DNA of 9,470 nt, taken from contig CAMTOT010000100.1 of assembly GCA_947074165.1 (NCBI GenBank), positions 1 to 9,470 of the forward strand, given 5' to 3'. Both the position numbers and the translations under genes were made by a program. The DNA is from an uncultured Bacteroidales bacterium (lineage in GTDB: Bacteria > Bacteroidota > Bacteroidia > Bacteroidales > JAUNSR01). Shown here piece after piece: positions 7,513 to 9,470 of this stretch; position 1 is the stretch's first letter, and the number at the start of each line of letters is the position of its first letter. Below the pieces are notes generated by a model. It did not search any database, had not been told where the DNA came from, and saw only the letters and a list, made by a program, of their open reading frames with translations.

Positions 7513-7923
7513 TTAAAATTTTTCAAAGTACCATTTTCTTCCACTTTTCTCAAGAGTCATTTTCTTCTTAGAAAGTTTTTCGATTGCTACTCTTTCTTTA
7601 TTACTGTCAAAGTGGAATTCTTTATATAAATCCAGATAAAATTCATCGATTGAGTTGTCTGTTTCAGACAAGTAAAAGAATAAAGAATCTCCGCTATTCT
7701 CATACAGACCGTAATTTTGCTTAAACATTGTCTTAGGGTCTAATTTGCGAATATCCATCACATTACCTTGAAAGCTCATAAAAAGAGAATCAAATGTTAT
7801 GGTGTTCTCATTTTCAGTATAACTCTTTAGCTGCCACTTACCAAACAGATGTCCGATATCTCCGTCATTTTTTGTACAGCTCAAAGAAACAAGCGCAATA
7901 ATTCCCAATATATATTTTTTCAT
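7513..7923 (-). CDS. Small lipoprotein, lipocalin-like
   Basis: A 136-residue product with a lipoprotein signal: basic MKK, hydrophobic YILGIIALVSLS, then C16 as the likely lipidated residue, followed by TKNDGD, an acidic stretch like the surface-export signal that follows the cysteine in many Bacteroidota lipoproteins. GKWQLKSY (28-35) and the later FDSLFMSFQGNVMDI resemble the opening strands of short Bacteroidales lipocalin-like lipoproteins; this family assignment is from memory of pattern only. The protein ends in a strand-like GRKWYFEKF. The start is 13 bases downstream of the wzi-like stop on the same strand, so the two are probably co-transcribed. The function is unknown; binding of a hydrophobic ligand is only a guess from the fold. 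Confidence 0.85.
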   Translation of the reverse strand: MKKYILGIIALVSLSCTKNDGDIGHLFGKWQLKSYTENENTITFDSLFMSFQGNVMDIRKLDPKTMFKQNYGLYENSGDSLFFYLSETDNSIDEFYLDLYKEFHFDSNKERVAIEKLSKKKMTLEKSGRKWYFEKF

Positions 7924-7936
7924 TGTTGTTTTGTTA

Positions 7937-9418
7937 TTAAAATATTTTACCTGATTTTGTCAGCTTAATGCCTCCGGCAGTGTTGTTGCCGTAAAGATCC
8001 CCGCAGTCTTGTGCAAATGATACACCTACTGTCCAACCTTTATATTTTGTAGGCGAGTAATTAAGTTCAATCATATACGAAACATTATCTATCACCTTTG
8101 TTGTCGGTATGAAATGTGTACCCCATGATTGTCTGTATGACGCAAGGGCAGTATATTTAAGTTCTGGTGTAATATATCCGTTCGCTCCTAAATGATAAGC
8201 CTTAACTCTGGTATGAAGAAATCCCAGGTACCCGTTCTTATTATATCCTGTAGAACGTAGCATAGGTGTACCCAAAGCCATACCGTTGCTTGCCCATCCG
8301 TTGTAATAATAATTATTGTAGTAGTCGTCAGATCCTGTCGCTTCTCCATTTACGGAAGTACCGTTGTGATCGCCCGAAGCCCAGTGTATAGGTCCGCTCT
8401 GGTTTGTTGTCTGAAGATATTCAAATACAACATCGGTCAAAAATCCTTGTCCCGCGATATTGTACTCAAGTCCCCATAGTCCGTCGAAACCGTTCATTTT
8501 GCCCATTCCCGAGGCATCATCAAAATACCATTCAAAATAACCTTTTAGTCTTGATCCGTTATTAAATTTATATTCACCTATAGCGTGCCATGCACCGAGG
8601 TGATTACCATAAAAATATACCTGATCATTAGGATTATCATCCGCATCTCCTTCAGAAGGGATAAGTACCTTTTTTAGCGATTTGAAATTTACTTTATTTT
8701 TTTCGTCAAGTACCACGTTGCCGTCTTTATATAGTTTGTAGTGGCCGGCAAACTGAGAAGCCAGTTCAGCGCCGATAGTCATTACAAATGGCTTGTCTTC
8801 CTTACTTCTGAAAAATATCTGTTTCTGATGATAATAAGCATCAGTTGTGATGTGTCCGTTAATAGGATCGAAATTGTCGGAAAGAAAATCATTATCAATG
8901 AATTTACCAAATGAGATATCTCCTTTTATTTGCAGCCATCCGTTGATACCTGGTATCGAAACAAACTCCGGTATACCAACTCTTAATTGCGGGATAGGCG
9001 CGCTATTGCCCGACCATACCATGCTGCCCGAACTAAGATTCTGATTTTTAAACACTCCGTTATATTCTTTCATCCCGACAGAGAGTCCCAGACAATATAA
9101 ATTTATATCTCCATATAGTTGATGAATACGCGCGTTACGTGCATCATTATAGCATGCAAGCATATCAACTCCCGCCGACCATGAGAATATTTTCTCCTGA
9201 TCAATCTCTTTGAATATTCCTGCTCTGATATATCCGCTGTTAGAGTTGATAGAATTTATACCGTGTTTATTGCTAACCATATAATATGGAGTGAAATCAC
9301 CGGAACCGAAGTTTGTTTCAGCTGAGGCGGAGTATCTTATAATCTCCTGTGCGTTAATAAGCGATAAACTGGTGGCAATCAGTGTTAATGCGATGGTTTT
9401 GGTTCTTAAATTAAACAT
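7937..9418 (-). CDS. Wzi-family capsule-assembly outer-membrane protein
   Basis: A 493-residue exported protein with a signal peptide (MFNLRTKTIALTLIATSLSL, cleavage probably INA|QE after residue 23). The mature start, RYSASAETNFGSGDFTPYYM followed by VSNKHG, fits the Bacteroidota branch of the Wzi family; Escherichia coli Wzi is an 18-strand outer-membrane lectin that binds capsule to the cell surface (family knowledge). Also seen: repeated alternating aromatic/polar strands, an Asn/Tyr-rich stretch YYNNYYYNGWASNG followed by MALGTPML that recurs in these proteins, and a terminal phenylalanine (KIF), the usual recognition residue for barrel insertion. Length suits the family. The start at 9418 keeps the signal peptide intact. 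The true sequence stops four bases upstream of the ATG, where adapter begins, so the promoter is missing. That it binds capsule here is inference. Confidence 0.85.
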   Translation of the reverse strand: MFNLRTKTIALTLIATSLSLINAQEIIRYSASAETNFGSGDFTPYYMVSNKHGINSINSNSGYIRAGIFKEIDQEKIFSWSAGVDMLACYNDARNARIHQLYGDINLYCLGLSVGMKEYNGVFKNQNLSSGSMVWSGNSAPIPQLRVGIPEFVSIPGINGWLQIKGDISFGKFIDNDFLSDNFDPINGHITTDAYYHQKQIFFRSKEDKPFVMTIGAELASQFAGHYKLYKDGNVVLDEKNKVNFKSLKKVLIPSEGDADDNPNDQVYFYGNHLGAWHAIGEYKFNNGSRLKGYFEWYFDDASGMGKMNGFDGLWGLEYNIAGQGFLTDVVFEYLQTTNQSGPIHWASGDHNGTSVNGEATGSDDYYNNYYYNGWASNGMALGTPMLRSTGYNKNGYLGFLHTRVKAYHLGANGYITPELKYTALASYRQSWGTHFIPTTKVIDNVSYMIELNYSPTKYKGWTVGVSFAQDCGDLYGNNTAGGIKLTKSGKIF

Positions 9419-9422
9419 TCCT

Positions 9423-9470
9423 AGATCGGAAGAGCGTCGTGTAGGGAAAGAGTGTACGTCCTGGTGTAGA
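9423..9470 (+). other. Illumina TruSeq dual-index adapter remnant (not genomic)
   Basis: Bases 9423-9455 equal, base for base as I recall it, the 33-base TruSeq adapter read-through that begins AGATCGGAAGAGC. The next eight bases, ACGTCCTG (9456-9463), sit where the i5 index belongs and are the reverse complement of CAGGACGT, which I recall as TruSeq index D507. GTGTAGA (9464-9470) is then the start of the constant part after the index. Genomic sequence ends at 9422. This is a library artefact left on the contig end. Confidence 0.97.

Noticed and set aside
7501..7531. GTACTTT/AAAGTAC inverted repeat over the lipoprotein stop codon
   Set aside because: Seven weak base pairs around a long AT-rich loop; the hairpin at 7442-7487 is a much better terminator for the same gene.

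Overview
The window reads as chromosomal DNA from a member of the Bacteroidota, most likely Bacteroidales. The supporting signs are AT-rich sequence, A-rich leaders without Shine-Dalgarno sites, TAnnTTTG-type -7 promoter elements, a carboxynorspermidine/carboxyspermidine decarboxylase, a Bacteroidota-style Wzi-family outer-membrane protein, and a short lipocalin-like lipoprotein. This placement is inferred from gene content and signals; genus cannot be given. The last 48 bases are not genomic: they are an Illumina TruSeq dual-index adapter with its i5 index. The window is therefore probably the end of a draft or metagenomic contig.

Layout. Bases 1-276 are a non-coding leader with a probable promoter. 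A plus-strand pair follows: a PcrA/UvrD-type DNA helicase (277-2622) and, two bases after its stop, nspC (2625-3764). A very long inverted repeat (3778-3853) closes that unit. Next comes a CotH-kinase family gene (3904-5093, plus) whose signal-peptide N-terminus lies in a different frame from the rest, so it is a frameshifted pseudogene or contains a one-base sequence error. It converges on a GT-A family 2 glycosyltransferase (5128-6105, minus) across a shared hairpin. A short divergent promoter region separates the glycosyltransferase from a type II NADH dehydrogenase (6188-7459, plus). That gene converges, over a bidirectional terminator, on a minus-strand pair: wzi-like (7937-9418) followed by a small lipoprotein gene (7513-7923).

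How the genes fit together. The content is mostly housekeeping: DNA repair/replication (helicase), polyamine synthesis (nspC), and respiratory NADH oxidation to quinone (ndh). The rest is cell-surface function: the glycosyltransferase, the Wzi-like barrel and the lipoprotein. The helicase and nspC look co-transcribed by spacing, not by shared function. The wzi-like and lipoprotein genes look like a second small operon whose promoter lies beyond the contig end. No mobile element, CRISPR array, tRNA, rRNA or defence system was seen. I did not find a convincing new multi-gene system. The observations most worth following up are the adapter remnant, the cotH frame break and the 35-bp hairpin.
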